Below, in pieces: positions 39,380 through 48,880 of a stretch of DNA of 64,000 nucleotides. The position numbers and the translations under genes are program-made. Positions within the stretch are counted from its first letter, which is position 1. Each line of letters begins with the position of its first letter. The stretch is taken from contig CAISTY010000240.1 in assembly GCA_903888515.1 (NCBI GenBank), positions 1 through 64,000 on the forward strand, in the 5' to 3' direction. This DNA comes from Akkermansiaceae bacterium (GTDB taxonomy: Bacteria > Verrucomicrobiota > Verrucomicrobiia > Verrucomicrobiales > Akkermansiaceae). The notes beneath the pieces were generated by a model. That model was not told where the DNA came from and ran no database searches. It saw only the letters and a list, made by a program, of their open reading frames with translations.

Positions 39380-40522
39380 CTACCGGTTGATATGCACGAT
39401 TTTGGCGGGGTGGAACCCGTTGAAACGCGTTGCGGAGGCCACACTGTAGGCACCGATGTTGCGGCTATACACGAGATCACCGCGTTTGAGATTGGTGGGG
39501 AGTTCCTCGGACATCGAGATGACATCAATGGCATCACAAGTCGGCCCGAAAACCGTACAGATCTCCGTGGGTCCCTTCTTGAATGCCTTCAGGTGATATT
39601 GACAATGGTCAAAGATGATACCCGAGAAGGTGTTGTAGACGCCGTCATCAATGTAATAACAAAGTTTGCCGTTGCGCACGGCCTTGCCGATCACCCGCGC
39701 AACCGCCGTCCCCGCCGTGGCCACCATGAACCGGCCGGGTTCTGCCAGGATTTGAATGTCCTTGGGAAAGAGCCGGTTCAGTTCGGCATTGATCTTGCGG
39801 GCTAGTTCGCTGAAGGGCTTGACGGTTTTGTCGTAAGGAACCGGGAACCCGCCGCCAATATCCAGCAGGTTCATTTTGGTATAACCGCGGCCCTTGGCTT
39901 CCTCGTAAATATTTGCCGCGAGATTGATGGCTTGCACGAAATTCTCAAAGTTGGTGGTTTGACTGCCGACGTGGAAACTAAGACCTTCCACGACCAAGCC
40001 GGCCTTGGCGGCGGCAAGAATGAGATCCACGGCTTCCCCGGATGCCGCACCACACTTTGACGAGAGTTCGCACATCGCCCCGGTATTGGGAACACTCAGC
40101 CGCAGGACGAGCCCGGAGTTGGGGGCATATTTCCTGATCTTCCCAATCTCTTCGAGGTTGTCATAGGTGACCAGTGCTTTGTATTGATCCAACTCGCGCA
40201 ATGCGTCGTTCTCCTTTACGGGATTGGCGTAGATGATTTTATCCCAGATCCAGTCCTGCCGTTGTTTGGAGGGCATGTGTTTGATCTGCTCATGCACAAT
40301 ATTGAATTCCGGCATGGAGGCGACGTCAAAACTCGCCCCCGCTTCAAAAAGGGTTTGCACGATGGCAGGATCGGGGTTGGCCTTGACCGCATAGTAGGCT
40401 TGGACCCGGGGCAGGTATTTTTTAAAGGCGGAATAGTTACGCCTGAGAACGTTGTGATCCACAACAAAGAGGGGGGTGCCATGAGTTTTCCCGAGTTGCT
40501 GAAGCACTTTCAATGTATCCAT
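39380..40522 (-). CDS. Ornithine/lysine decarboxylase, alanine-racemase fold
   Basis: TPLFVVDHNVLRRNYSAFKKYLPRVQAYYAVKANPD; LSFHVGSQTTNFENF; FGPTCDAIDVI. Confidence 0.9.
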   Translation of the reverse strand: MDTLKVLQQLGKTHGTPLFVVDHNVLRRNYSAFKKYLPRVQAYYAVKANPDPAIVQTLFEAGASFDVASMPEFNIVHEQIKHMPSKQRQDWIWDKIIYANPVKENDALRELDQYKALVTYDNLEEIGKIRKYAPNSGLVLRLSVPNTGAMCELSSKCGAASGEAVDLILAAAKAGLVVEGLSFHVGSQTTNFENFVQAINLAANIYEEAKGRGYTKMNLLDIGGGFPVPYDKTVKPFSELARKINAELNRLFPKDIQILAEPGRFMVATAGTAVARVIGKAVRNGKLCYYIDDGVYNTFSGIIFDHCQYHLKAFKKGPTEICTVFGPTCDAIDVISMSEELPTNLKRGDLVYSRNIGAYSVASATRFNGFHPAKIVHINR

Positions 40523-40783
40523 GGTGATAACTTTCCTGTCGATTTTCAGTTGCAAAGACGCTTCAGCATTGCAGCTCCCCGCCAGGGAAACAAGAAACAA
40601 TTTCCAAACAGCATGGCGGGGCGCAGTCATCCCGTGCGCTCGTTTCCGGAGTTGCGGCTGCGGAGGCGCCGCATGACGGACATGACCCGGAATACCCGCA
40701 TGACCGCAGCCGCAGATCCTGCGGCAACTTTCCCGCCAAGGACACCCAATGGGTGCAAAACGATTGGAGTGAGTCCACTGGCC

Positions 40784-43438
40784 ATGATAGAAGACCGTCT
40801 GTGGGACAGTAGGACCGTTGTGAAAAGAATCCATTCGACACTCTGGCGAACGGCCCTGCTAGTGTTATTTTGCGTCACATCCGGGTCGGACTTCGCGGAG
40901 GGTGCCGACCCGCCACCAGCCAGCTTGCCCGCCTGGCCTTTTCAAATCGGCGCCGGTCAGCGGCCGGGAACGTACTGGTGGTGCCCCGGCAGCGCCTTCA
41001 CCAAGGATGACATCGATTACAATCTGCAACGCTTCCGGGATGGCGGTTTCGGCTTTGTTCACATGATCCCGATCTACGGCGCGCGCGGTGCCGAAGATCG
41101 CGACATCACTTACCTCTCGCCGCAGTGGATGGAGATGCTCAACCACACCGTACGCAAAGCACAGTCGCTCGGACTGTTTGTCGACATGACCACCGGCACC
41201 GGCTGGTGTTTCGGCGGGCCCAACCTGCCGACCGACGCCATCGACGCGAAGGCCCGCTATGATGCGAGGAGCAACACCGTGAACTTGGTGCCCGCAATGA
41301 AGGTCAAACGCCCCGCGCCAGGGGGGGAAGGCGCGATGATCAATCCCTTCTCGCCGCGTTCGATGGAACTCTATCTGGAACGCTTCTCGCAGGCCTTCGA
41401 CGCATCGAAGGCCGCCACACCGCGTGCGCAGTACCATGATTCTTTCGAGTATAAGGGCGATTGGAGCACCGAACTGCCAGACGAGTTCAAGGCCCGCCGC
41501 GGCTATGACCTGCGGGAACACCTTGCCGGATTGTTCGACAACAACGCCGCCGGCGATCGCGACCAACTGTCGCGCGTGAAGTGCGATTACCGCGAAACGC
41601 TGGCCGAACTGCATCTCAACTCGATCCAACAATGGACCGACTGGGCGCATCAGCGCAACATGGTGACGCGCAATCAGGCGCACGGCGCACCGGCTAATCT
41701 GCTGGACGTGTATGCCGCCTGCGACATCCCGGAGACCGAGATGTTCGGTGCGCCGGAGTTGCCTATCCCCGGTTTCCGCCGCGACCCGGCGATGTGCCGC
41801 GCCGCCGATTCCGACCCGCGTATCTGCATGCTGGCCTCGTCGGCCGCGCACGTCGCACACCCGCCGGGCCGTCAACTCGTCAGTTCCGAAAGCTGCACCT
41901 GGCTGCGCGAGCACTGGCACACAAGCCTGGCACAGATCAAGCTGCACTTGGACCTCTTTTTCCTAACCGGCGTGAACCAGATGCTCTTCCACGGTTCCTG
42001 CTACTCGCCGAAGGATGCGCCCTGGCCCGGGTGGTTCTTCTATGCCTCGACCAAGATGGACTGGCGCAATTCCATTTGGCGCGACGTGCGGTTTCTAACG
42101 GATTACGCCGCTCGCTGTCAGTCGGTTCTGCAGGCCGGGCAACCGGCGAACGACGTGTTGCTGTACTGGCCGATTCACGACCTGTGGATGAACCCTGACG
42201 GCATGACGATCCCGCTGACGGTTCACTACAATGGATGGATGGTCAAACAACCGATCGGCAGGGCGGCCGAAGCGCTGCTGGCACAGGGCTTCGCATTCGA
42301 TTTTATCTCGGACCGGATGGTCGAAAGCCTCAAGTTTGCAGACGGGAAATTGGCGGCACCCGGCGGGACGTATCGGGCGCTGGTCGTTCCCGCCTGCAAG
42401 CATATGCCCGAGGCGACGCTCAAACGGTTGGCCGACCTGCGTGCGCAGGGCGCGACGATCATTTTCGAAAAAGCCATGCCTGCGGATGTGCCCGGTCTGC
42501 CGGACTTGGAGAAACGCCGCGCTCAACTGGCGGTCGATCGCACGCGCCTGGAGAAGTCCGGCGCCATCGTGGCCGATGATGCAATCGCGGGTTTGACGAA
42601 GGCCGGGATTCCGCGTGAAACCATGGTCGATGCGGGCTTGCGATTTATCCGCCGCAGAACCAACAACTCACACTGGTACTTCATTGCAAATCACACGGCG
42701 AAGGCATTCGATGGCTGGCTGACGCCGGGCGTTCCGTTAGTCTCGGCGACACGCTTCGATCCGATGACCGGGACGTCAGGTCGCTTGGCATGCAAGGCGG
42801 CGGCGGAAATCACCCAGGTCTATCTGCAACTGGAGGCAGGCGAGACAGCCATCCTCTGCGCGGACACGAAAACCGTGCAGGGTCCCGCGTGGCCGTATAT
42901 GAATCCTTCTGGCGAACCGGTGGTATTGAGCGGCGAGTGGGCAGTCGAGTTCATTGACGGCGGACCCGTACTGCCCGCTCCATACAAGATGAAGGATTTG
43001 GTTTCATGGACGAGCGCACCCGATGTGAAGGCGCAGGCCTTTGCAGGCACGGCCCGCTACACACTGCGATTCCGCGCGCCGCAAGACACTGCCGACGACT
43101 GGCTGCTCGACTTGGGCGACGTGCGCGAGAGCGCGCGGGTGCGCTTGAACGGGAAGGACGTCGGCAGTCTGATTGCGATTCCCTTCAGGACAAGGGTCGG
43201 TGAGTTCCTGAAGACGGGCGGCAACACGCTGGAGATCGAAGTCACCAATTTATCCGCCAACCGGATCCGCGATCTGGAACTCCGCAAGGTGGATTGGAAA
43301 ATCATGAAGGACGCCAATATCGTCAACGTGAACTATCAGAAGTTGGAACCCGACACATGGCCGCTGGAGCCTTCAGGCTTGCTCGGGCCGGTGAAGCTGA
43401 TCCCGCAGATGCGATACATCCCCGGGACAGGCAGATGA
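40784..43438 (+). CDS. Glycoside hydrolase, GH106-like (alpha-L-rhamnosidase-like)
   Basis: QRPGTYWWCPGSAFTKDDIDYNLQRFRDGGFGFVHMIPIYG; FHGSCYSPKDAPWPGWFFYASTKMDWRNSIWRD; C-terminal jelly-roll-like domain. Confidence 0.75.
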   Translation: MIEDRLWDSRTVVKRIHSTLWRTALLVLFCVTSGSDFAEGADPPPASLPAWPFQIGAGQRPGTYWWCPGSAFTKDDIDYNLQRFRDGGFGFVHMIPIYGARGAEDRDITYLSPQWMEMLNHTVRKAQSLGLFVDMTTGTGWCFGGPNLPTDAIDAKARYDARSNTVNLVPAMKVKRPAPGGEGAMINPFSPRSMELYLERFSQAFDASKAATPRAQYHDSFEYKGDWSTELPDEFKARRGYDLREHLAGLFDNNAAGDRDQLSRVKCDYRETLAELHLNSIQQWTDWAHQRNMVTRNQAHGAPANLLDVYAACDIPETEMFGAPELPIPGFRRDPAMCRAADSDPRICMLASSAAHVAHPPGRQLVSSESCTWLREHWHTSLAQIKLHLDLFFLTGVNQMLFHGSCYSPKDAPWPGWFFYASTKMDWRNSIWRDVRFLTDYAARCQSVLQAGQPANDVLLYWPIHDLWMNPDGMTIPLTVHYNGWMVKQPIGRAAEALLAQGFAFDFISDRMVESLKFADGKLAAPGGTYRALVVPACKHMPEATLKRLADLRAQGATIIFEKAMPADVPGLPDLEKRRAQLAVDRTRLEKSGAIVADDAIAGLTKAGIPRETMVDAGLRFIRRRTNNSHWYFIANHTAKAFDGWLTPGVPLVSATRFDPMTGTSGRLACKAAAEITQVYLQLEAGETAILCADTKTVQGPAWPYMNPSGEPVVLSGEWAVEFIDGGPVLPAPYKMKDLVSWTSAPDVKAQAFAGTARYTLRFRAPQDTADDWLLDLGDVRESARVRLNGKDVGSLIAIPFRTRVGEFLKTGGNTLEIEVTNLSANRIRDLELRKVDWKIMKDANIVNVNYQKLEPDTWPLEPSGLLGPVKLIPQMRYIPGTGR

Positions 43439-43665
43439 GGACCTTTATCACCGGCCATACGCGTGTTCCTATCAGGACGTCATGTCCGGACCGCGGCAAC
43501 CACCACCCCGTGTTTCGCGCTCCCGGATCCGCATCCTGACTTTCCCAGGCACGCCAACCCCAAGGGCAAATTCGTGGCAATCGAAACATTTTTCCGGTTG
43601 CCGTGATAAAACATGCCTCCAAGTCAGTATTGTGAGTGAAACAAACCCCATCACCGGAAACCATC

Positions 43666-45045
43666 ATGCACACATCCCCATTGAACCATCCGTCAAGACG
43701 CACCTTTCTCAAACAATCCGCCGTGGCGCTCGGCGTGCCCTTTGCCGCACCCCAGATCCTTGCCAAGCCGGTGGCCGGGGCCAACGAGAAGATCAACTTC
43801 GCCTGGGTCGGCTTCGGCAATCAGGGCGGCGCGGACATGAATGCCTGTGCCAACGGCCACAACATGGTCGCGCTCTGCGACTGCGACCCGAGCATCCTGG
43901 ATCGTGGCAAACAGAAATACCCCGACGCGAAACTCTACACGGATTTCCGCAAGATGCTCCGCGAAATGGGTGACAAGATCGACGCCGTGGGCGTCGGCAC
44001 CCCGGATCACACCCACTTCGCCATCGCCTACATGGCGATGAACATGGGCAAGCATGTGTTCGTCGAGAAACCGCTGGTGCATTCGCTGTGGGAGGCGCGC
44101 ACCCTGCAACAGCTCGCCGTGAAGAAAAATCTCGTCACCCAGATGGGCAACCAAGGCCACGCGTTCGAAGGCGCGATCCTGATCAAGGAGTGGTACCAAG
44201 CCGGGCTGATCGGCGAGGTGAAGGAAGTCATTGCCTGGACCAATCGTCCGAAGTCGGGCTGGGGATTCAATGGCAACGTGATGACCGAGTTTCCAAAGGC
44301 AGAACCACCGCCGCAGGGCATGGACTGGGACCTGTGGCTGGGCCCGTGCCTCAAAAAACCCGGCTTCAGCCGTGCGTTCCATCCCACGACGTGGCGCCCG
44401 TGGTGGGACTTCGGCTGCGGTGGCCTCGGCGACATCGGCTGCCACACCATCGACACCCCCTACTGGGCGCTCGACCTCGGCGCGCCGGACAGCGTGGATG
44501 TGGAAATGCATGGCGAAGTCAATCCCATCCACACACCTAACGGATCTATCGTCACCTTCAATTTCCCCGCGCGGGGCAACAAGCCGCCAGTGCGGGTGAA
44601 ATGGTATGAGGGACCCAGCGTGCCGCAAGCGCCGGCAGGTTACGACGGCAACCCGCCAGGTGGTGAGGGTGGCTTGATCATGGTCGGCGAGAAAGGCGGG
44701 ATCTTCCACGGTGGCATGCGCCCGGGCAGCCCGGTGCTCTATCCCAAAGAAAAATGGGAAACCTACCGGACGAGCGGTGACAAGCAGGTTCCCAAGACGC
44801 TGCGGCGCCCCGGTGGGATCCACCGCGACTGGGTGGAGGCTATCAAGAATGGCACCAAGTCCTGCTCGGACTTCAGTTACTCCGGTCCGCTCACCGAGGC
44901 GATCCTGCTAGGTTCGCTGGCGATCCGCACCGGCAAGACGGTCAAGTGGGATGCGGCGAAAATGGAGATCATCGGCAACCCGGAAGCCACGAAACTGATC
45001 AACCCGGAAGCCCGCGAGGGCTGGCGTCCCAAGGATCTCGTATAA
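43666..45045 (+). CDS. Gfo/Idh/MocA family oxidoreductase with Tat signal
   Basis: SRRTFLKQSAVALGVPFAAP; INFAWVGFGNQGGADMNA; GKHVFVEKPLVHSLWEA. Confidence 0.92.
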   Translation: MHTSPLNHPSRRTFLKQSAVALGVPFAAPQILAKPVAGANEKINFAWVGFGNQGGADMNACANGHNMVALCDCDPSILDRGKQKYPDAKLYTDFRKMLREMGDKIDAVGVGTPDHTHFAIAYMAMNMGKHVFVEKPLVHSLWEARTLQQLAVKKNLVTQMGNQGHAFEGAILIKEWYQAGLIGEVKEVIAWTNRPKSGWGFNGNVMTEFPKAEPPPQGMDWDLWLGPCLKKPGFSRAFHPTTWRPWWDFGCGGLGDIGCHTIDTPYWALDLGAPDSVDVEMHGEVNPIHTPNGSIVTFNFPARGNKPPVRVKWYEGPSVPQAPAGYDGNPPGGEGGLIMVGEKGGIFHGGMRPGSPVLYPKEKWETYRTSGDKQVPKTLRRPGGIHRDWVEAIKNGTKSCSDFSYSGPLTEAILLGSLAIRTGKTVKWDAAKMEIIGNPEATKLINPEAREGWRPKDLV

Positions 45046-45073
45046 TTCAAAAGCCGTACAACATAACAACCTC

Positions 45074-46222
45074 ATGCAAACCAAAGCATTCACACTCGCA
45101 ACCCTCGCTCTGTTAGGGGCGTGCGGAACCACGTTGGCCGCCGATAGCAAGTTCGAAGGCAACAGTCTCAAACCGTTCCTGGGTGAACCGAAACTGGACA
45201 TCCAGCAGGTCTTCAAGGGCGACCGCTTTCCCAACGTCGTCACGGCAGTCGACGGCACGGTGCTGGCGGTCTGGGGCGGCGTGAAGGTGCGCCGCAGTGA
45301 AGACGGCGGCACGACCTGGGGGGAGGAGATCATGGTCGGAAAGGGTCACATGGGCAGCGGCGTCACGGTCAACGAGCGCAACGGCGAGATCTTCGCCTTT
45401 GTCGGCAAGGGTCATCCCCCGACTGCTGAAACCGTTTACCGCAGTCAGGACAACGGCAAAAGTTGGGCGGTCGTCGATGCGGTGATCAAACCCGACAGCA
45501 AGGGCAATAAACCGGAAATGCACATGAACGAACACGGCATCACCCTGCGCCACGGCACGCACAAGGGTCGCTTGGTCCGCCCAACCCGCTACTATGGAAA
45601 GACAAATGCCCGCAGTGAGTGGCCTGAACATTACACCAACGCGATCTATAGCGACGACGACGGCAAGACCTGGCTGACCAGCGAGCCGTTCCCGGCATTA
45701 GGCACCGGCGAGGCCACCGTGGCGGAACTCTCCACCGGAAAGATCTATTATAACTCGCGCCGCCACTGGACGCCGGAGGGTGTCAACAATCTCACGCGCT
45801 GGACGGCGTGGAGCGACGACGGCGGGGCAACCTGGAAGAATCTGGAGGAATGCACGGTGCTCCCTGACGGGCCGACAAACACCGGCTACGGCTTAATGGC
45901 CGGCTTGGTCCGTCTGCCTGTCAAGGACATGGACATCCTGATCTACAGCAACGTCGAAAGCGCGACCGGACGCGACAAAGGTACCGTATGGGCCAGCTTC
46001 GACGGCGGCAAAACCTGGCCGCTGAAGCGTTTGGTCACCCCGGGTGCCTGCGCCTATTCCTCGCTCGACGCTGGCCGCCCCGGCACCAAGAGCGAAGGCT
46101 GGATCTACCTGTTCTATGAGGGCAGCGGAGGCCAGATGGCTCGCTTCAACCTGAGCTGGCTGCTTCAGGGCGAAAAGACCGGCAACGGCGAGGTGCCGAA
46201 GTCGCTGACGAATTTGAAGTGA
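45074..46222 (+). CDS. Sialidase-like BNR-repeat glycosidase
   Basis: RRSEDGGTTWGEEI, YRSQDNGKSWAVVD, YSDDDGKTW Asp-box motifs; signal peptide. Confidence 0.8.
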   Translation: MQTKAFTLATLALLGACGTTLAADSKFEGNSLKPFLGEPKLDIQQVFKGDRFPNVVTAVDGTVLAVWGGVKVRRSEDGGTTWGEEIMVGKGHMGSGVTVNERNGEIFAFVGKGHPPTAETVYRSQDNGKSWAVVDAVIKPDSKGNKPEMHMNEHGITLRHGTHKGRLVRPTRYYGKTNARSEWPEHYTNAIYSDDDGKTWLTSEPFPALGTGEATVAELSTGKIYYNSRRHWTPEGVNNLTRWTAWSDDGGATWKNLEECTVLPDGPTNTGYGLMAGLVRLPVKDMDILIYSNVESATGRDKGTVWASFDGGKTWPLKRLVTPGACAYSSLDAGRPGTKSEGWIYLFYEGSGGQMARFNLSWLLQGEKTGNGEVPKSLTNLK

Positions 46223-46314
46223 CCGGTGATCTGTTATCCGTTATCGGTGATCAGTTATCAGTTATAAGTAATGAATGCTCGTGATGATGATTCATTGACA
46301 GGAAAGGACTGCAT

Positions 46315-46782
46315 ATGATATTTGACAGGCTGGACAACGCGCGAACCTACGGTGTGTTAGGAGCACGCTTCGCCACTGCCTTCGACTGGCTGGTCAGGAG
46401 CGAGCCCGGAATGCTCGCCGTGGGCAGGTATGATATCGACGGCTCGGACGTCTATGCCCTTGTTCAGGAATACTGTTCCAAGGCGCCGGAAAACGGGATG
46501 TGGGAGGCACACCGGCAATATGTCGATCTGCAATATGTCGTCAGCGGCGAGGAGCATATCGGCTTCGTCCACCTTTCCAGAACGGTTCCCGGCGAATACG
46601 ACGCGGCCAGGGATTTTCTCCCCTTGCAGGCCGAATGCGATTTCAAAATCAAGCTGGTCGCTGGCGATTTCGCGGTGCTTTTCCCTCATGACGCCCACAT
46701 GCCCTGCATGTCCATCGATCCGGTGCAACCCTCCCAAGTGCGCAAGATCGTCATTAAAATCAGGGTCGCCGACGGCGCTTGA
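46315..46782 (+). CDS. YhcH/YjgK/YiaL family protein
   Basis: MWEAHRQYVDLQYVVSGEEHIGF; FAVLFPHDAHMPCM. Confidence 0.88.
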   Translation: MIFDRLDNARTYGVLGARFATAFDWLVRSEPGMLAVGRYDIDGSDVYALVQEYCSKAPENGMWEAHRQYVDLQYVVSGEEHIGFVHLSRTVPGEYDAARDFLPLQAECDFKIKLVAGDFAVLFPHDAHMPCMSIDPVQPSQVRKIVIKIRVADGA

Positions 46783-46783
46783 A

Positions 46784-48760
46784 ATGGCACATGGAATGAC
46801 GGCGCGATTTCCGCTGATATCCACGTTGTTCATCAGTGGGTGCCTGTTAGTGCCAACCGGTCTCGGCGCCGAGGACGGGTACAGCCAAGCCGTGCAGAGA
46901 GGAATCCGCCTGCGCGAGGCTCCGCTCCTCGACTTTCCGGTCCGCAAGAGTATTCATGTGAAGACGTACGGAGCCATCGCCGGGGATAACAATACGGATA
47001 CCCGTGCGATCCAGCAGGCCATCGACGATGCGGTTGCCGGCGGTGTGCCGACCTTGATCGAGTTCGATCAGGGAATTTACCGTCTCGATGTATCCGATGG
47101 TCAAACGGCTCTGCGGATCGACAAGGCCGCAGATCTCATTTTCGACGGCAAGGGATGTGAATTCCTGATCCTGGATCCGACCAAGCAGTTCATGAGCATC
47201 CGGCGGTCCGAGAGAGTGATCCTCAGGAACTTTTCCGTCGATTTCGCAGTCCTGCCGCACACACAGGGGTGGGTGACGGCGGTGGACCAGGATGCCGGGA
47301 CTCTGACCGTCAGGCTCGACCCGGCTTACCCTGATCTCGATCAGCCCCATTTTCGTCAAGCCGCTTACAAATGGGGTTTTATCAAGGATAAGAACGATCC
47401 GATGTCCTTCAAGGAGGGAACAGAGTTCAGGATTTATCTAACGGGATGGTCGCGGCTGGAAACGGGCAGCTACCGTCTCAAGGTTCAAAACAAGAGCCCA
47501 CTGAAAACCGTCGAGGTGGGTGATCCATATGTGCAGATTTCCAGAGTGGACGGGGCGCTTCTATCCGCTTCACGTTCCCAGGACGTCACTTTCGCGGATC
47601 TGAGGATATACGCATCTTCCAACGCTGTTCTCGCCACCAACTATTGCAACCGGCCCAATTTTATTCGCGTCAAGGCGGCCCCCAGGGCAGGACGGTGGCT
47701 GACCTCCGGTGCCGACGGTTGTTTCAATTTCGGCGGACGGGAAGGCCCCTGGGTCGAGGGCTGTTATTTCGAAGCTCTCGCCGATGACAACCTGATCATC
47801 AAAGGCTATCCGGCGTATTGTATCAATGTCGTCGATCCCCATACCTTTGACCTGGTTCATGCCAGGCTCCGGTTTGATTGGCACCAGCCCGCTCTCGAGG
47901 CCTACCGCCGCCGGGATAAGAATCATAAATGGATGGTCCAACCCGGAGATACTCTAACCGTCATGGATCCCGTAGAACGGGCGCTCACATCCAGACCCGT
48001 TGTTCTCGAAGTCAATGATCTCGCCAACGGAGTGAGGGTGCGCGTCGACCGGAAAATCCCCGGGCTGAGAGCCGGGACCGATTTCGAAAAGGCCGCGACC
48101 TTCTTCAATGATGATGCGTGTCTTGCGGGATTCGTCGTTAGAAACAACGTGTTCAAGAGTGCCGTCCGCTTCGGTTTCCTGCTCAAAAGCCATGACGGCC
48201 TGGTCGAAAACAACCTCTTCGAACGGCACAGCGACCAGTCGATCTGCGCCCTCAACACCTATCAGGAGTACAACAACATTCCATCCAACCTGCTCATCCG
48301 CGGCAACACGTTTCGCTTGGCCAGCGGCTGGCCGGTCAGGACCGCCTCGACCGCTCAGCACAAATTGAATCCCAATCGCAACATTTTCGGCGTCGTCCAG
48401 GCTTCGGTCAACTGGCCCGTCGGGCAGTGGGATATCGAGGAATCCGGCCTGCGCGCAATCCGCAATCTCTTCATCGAGGACAATCGGTTCGTCAATTGGT
48501 GGCAGAATCCGGCCGTAGCCGTCAACAACGGCCTCCATGTCCGAATCACCGGCAACACGTTCGAACTCGATGCAGCGCACGCCGCCACCGCCCTGACCGG
48601 CGCGCCGATCGCGGTCAAAGTCGTCAACTCGACCGACGTTCTCATCGAGAACAATACACTGTGTGGACCCGGATTGAATCTGCTAGACGGCATCCGGGTT
48701 GCCGGCTCAGGCAACGTGATCAACCGCAACAACAAGGTGGGCAAGCCAGCGGTGCCTTGA
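46784..48760 (+). CDS. Right-handed parallel beta-helix protein (polysaccharide lyase/hydrolase-like)
   Basis: IHVKTYGAIAGDNNTDTRAIQQAIDDAVAGG; repeated VRNNVFK/VENNLFER/IRGNTFRL coils. Confidence 0.8.
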   Translation: MAHGMTARFPLISTLFISGCLLVPTGLGAEDGYSQAVQRGIRLREAPLLDFPVRKSIHVKTYGAIAGDNNTDTRAIQQAIDDAVAGGVPTLIEFDQGIYRLDVSDGQTALRIDKAADLIFDGKGCEFLILDPTKQFMSIRRSERVILRNFSVDFAVLPHTQGWVTAVDQDAGTLTVRLDPAYPDLDQPHFRQAAYKWGFIKDKNDPMSFKEGTEFRIYLTGWSRLETGSYRLKVQNKSPLKTVEVGDPYVQISRVDGALLSASRSQDVTFADLRIYASSNAVLATNYCNRPNFIRVKAAPRAGRWLTSGADGCFNFGGREGPWVEGCYFEALADDNLIIKGYPAYCINVVDPHTFDLVHARLRFDWHQPALEAYRRRDKNHKWMVQPGDTLTVMDPVERALTSRPVVLEVNDLANGVRVRVDRKIPGLRAGTDFEKAATFFNDDACLAGFVVRNNVFKSAVRFGFLLKSHDGLVENNLFERHSDQSICALNTYQEYNNIPSNLLIRGNTFRLASGWPVRTASTAQHKLNPNRNIFGVVQASVNWPVGQWDIEESGLRAIRNLFIEDNRFVNWWQNPAVAVNNGLHVRITGNTFELDAAHAATALTGAPIAVKVVNSTDVLIENNTLCGPGLNLLDGIRVAGSGNVINRNNKVGKPAVP

Positions 48761-48880
48761 CGGGGTAAGGCGCTGAAGAGTGAGCGGCAGGATGCCGGTG
48801 TTCCCCACCACAAGAGTGAACGGCAGCGTTGGCGTGCCGGGCGGTCCGTGGGGGGGGGGATATGGCGGTTGCACCTCCCG

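Noticed and set aside
40184-40783. Long N-terminal extension of the GH106-like ORF
   Set aside because: It is antisense to the ornithine/lysine decarboxylase gene; the signal-peptide start at 40784 is much more plausible.
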